In this document: positions 20,851 through 22,008 of the stretch, piece by piece
Layout: each line of letters begins with the position of its first letter
Numbering within the stretch: position 1 is the first letter of the stretch
Source: Firmicutes bacterium UBA6811
Lineage (GTDB): Bacteria; Bacillota; SHA-98; UBA4971
Reading direction: 5' to 3'
Length of the DNA: 22,008 nucleotides
NCBI GenBank assembly: GCA_002452295.1
Contig: DKEX01000087.1
Location: forward strand, 24,301 to 46,308
Position numbers and translations under genes: made by a program
Notes under the pieces: generated by a model
What the model saw: the letters and a program-made list of their open reading frames with translations, nothing else
Databases searched by the model: none
What the model was told of the DNA's origin: nothing

Positions 20851-22008
20851 TCAGGTCCTGTAACTTGCATTGATACGCACATACTCGTAGGTCAGGTCGC
20901 ACGTGTAGGCACACGCGCTCTCAAAGCCTGCGTGAAGGTCCACTGCCAGCGTCACCTCTTTCGAGGCGAGCGCGCCCCTGGCCCGCGCCTCGCTAAAGTC
21001 CGCCGCCGCGCCGGACCTGGCGACAAGGATGCTGCCGATGAACACGTCCGCGAGACCGGGGTCGAAATCCACGCCAGCCCGGCCAGCGGCCGCGAGTATC
21101 CGGCCCCAGTTGGGGTCGGCGCCGAACACCGCCGTCTTCACCAGGTTGGATGAGGCGATGGTCCTCGCCATCTGCCTTGCGTCGCGCTCCGTGCGCGCGC
21201 CCCGGACCTCGACCCTCACGAGCCTGGTGGCGCCCTCCCCATCCTCGACTATCATCCTGGCCAGGGCGCACGTGACCTGGTCCAGCCCTTCCACGAACGC
21301 GTCGAAGTCTGCGCTCTTCGAGGTTATCGTGGGATTCCCCGCAAGGCCGCTCGCGAGCGCCACGGCCATGTCATTGGTGCTGGTGTCGCCGTCAACGGTG
21401 ATCATGTTGAAGGACCTCTCCACGGACCGCGCCAGGGCCCGGCGCAGCATGCCCGGGGCGATGGCGGCGTCTGTGGTCACGAACGCGAGCATCGTGGCCA
21501 TGTTGGGGTGGATCATCCCCGACCCCTTGGCGATGCCGCCGATGCGCACCGGGCATCCCCTGATCTCGCCCTCCACGGCCACCTCCTTCACCGTGCGGTC
21601 GGTGGTGAGGATGGCCTCGGCGGCCTCTCTGGAGCCGCCGGGGTGCAGCGCGGCCGAAGCCAGGCGGATCCCCGCGCACACCTTCTCGATGGGCATTGGC
21701 ACGCCGATGACCCCTGTCGAGGCCACCACCACCTCACCCGGGGCGATGCCGAGGGCCTCCCCTGCCACGCAGGCCATGGCCCTCGCGTCCTGGAGCCCCT
21801 TCGGGCCTGTGCAGGCGTTGGCGTTGCCGCTCGCCACCACCACTGCCTGGCACCTTCCGGACCGAAGGTGCTCCATGCTCACCAGCACCGGCGCGGCCTT
21901 CACCAGGTTGGTAGTGAACACGCCCGCGGACGCCGCCGACACATCCGATACGATGAGGGCAAGGTCGGGGCGAGCCCGCTTTATCCCACAGTGCAGCCCG
22001 GCGGCGCG
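20851..22008 (-). CDS. argJ: Glutamate N-acetyltransferase/amino-acid acetyltransferase (ArgJ), N-terminus cut by window edge
   Basis: The 385 codons present are nearly the whole gene; about 15-20 N-terminal residues lie beyond the right edge, since the frame stays open to 22008 and encodes the family stretch LALIVSDVSAASAGVFTTN. ArgJ moves the acetyl group from N-acetylornithine to glutamate, closing the acetyl cycle; some members also use acetyl-CoA. The autocleavage site is intact: HPNMATMLAF, with the Thr (codon 21493-21495) that becomes the N-terminus of the beta chain and the nucleophile. GDTSTND and FGADPNWGRILAAAG are further conserved blocks. Whether it is mono- or bifunctional cannot be told from sequence. 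A GTG at 21942 is internal, not the start. It is the first visible gene of the arginine operon. Confidence 0.96.
   Translation of the reverse strand, partial: RAAGLHCGIKRARPDLALIVSDVSAASAGVFTTNLVKAAPVLVSMEHLRSGRCQAVVVASGNANACTGPKGLQDARAMACVAGEALGIAPGEVVVASTGVIGVPMPIEKVCAGIRLASAALHPGGSREAAEAILTTDRTVKEVAVEGEIRGCPVRIGGIAKGSGMIHPNMATMLAFVTTDAAIAPGMLRRALARSVERSFNMITVDGDTSTNDMAVALASGLAGNPTITSKSADFDAFVEGLDQVTCALARMIVEDGEGATRLVRVEVRGARTERDARQMARTIASSNLVKTAVFGADPNWGRILAAAGRAGVDFDPGLADVFIGSILVARSGAAADFSEARARGALASKEVTLAVDLHAGFESACAYTCDLTYEYVRINASYRT

Noticed and set aside
19502..20863. A 453-codon open frame on the plus strand opposite argB and argD
   Set aside because: Same reason: low-complexity, basic translation, no ribosome-binding site, lies over well-supported genes.
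1..22008. CRISPR array, tRNA, rRNA, insertion sequence or phage gene
   Set aside because: No regularly spaced long repeats, no tRNA-like T-loop/anticodon pattern, and no transposase, integrase or phage protein motifs were seen on either strand.

Overview
The window is about 22 kb of GC-rich bacterial DNA. All 18 genes I can support lie on the minus strand, so transcription runs from the right end to the left. Family content (ECF transporter S component, GntR and LacI regulators, SIS-family PGI/PMI, ROK kinase, GTG and TTG starts with strong Shine-Dalgarno sequences) suggests a high-GC lineage of Bacillota or something near it. Two features argue for an outer membrane: the sugar-binding protein has a plain signal peptide with no lipobox cysteine, and a 495-residue secreted protein looks like an outer-membrane beta-barrel ending in Phe. 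A diderm Firmicute-type organism (Limnochordia-like, for example) fits, but the lineage call is inference.

Right part (about 14531-22008): an arginine biosynthesis operon, argJ (cut by the window edge), argB, argD, argF, argG, argH. It is closed by a strong intrinsic terminator at 14429-14479. Together these genes convert glutamate-derived N-acetyl intermediates to arginine; argC would be expected just outside the right edge. Next is a separately transcribed aspartokinase (lysC, 12958-14172). Its leader can be drawn as a compact three-way junction, and it has its own terminator at 12905-12942.

Middle (10963-12957): one gene for the putative beta-barrel protein. It has a long leader, a candidate promoter flanked by two direct repeats 22 bp apart, and a 13-bp-stem terminator.

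Sugar-uptake region (2639-10857): a consensus promoter carrying a 14-bp LacI-type operator drives lacI, followed by a sugar-binding protein, two MalF/MalG-type permeases, an MsmX/UgpC-type ATPase, a bifunctional phosphoglucose/phosphomannose isomerase and a ROK sugar kinase. The layout is import, phosphorylation, then isomerisation to fructose 6-phosphate. No glycoside hydrolase is present. An intercistronic hairpin after the binding-protein gene and a terminator-like hairpin before the isomerase gene could set different expression levels along the operon.

Left part (1-2583): a secreted, membrane-anchored protein with a glucodextranase C-terminal/DOMON-like domain, preceded by a pair of operator-like repeats; a monocistronic ECF transporter S component with its own promoter and terminator; and the first 66 codons of a GntR-family regulator, with a 21-bp palindrome just upstream of its Shine-Dalgarno sequence.

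I found no rRNA, tRNA, CRISPR array, insertion sequence or phage gene. No wholly new gene system is evident. The items most worth checking are the lysC leader RNA, the beta-barrel protein and its promoter repeats, and the RNA hairpins in the sugar operon.
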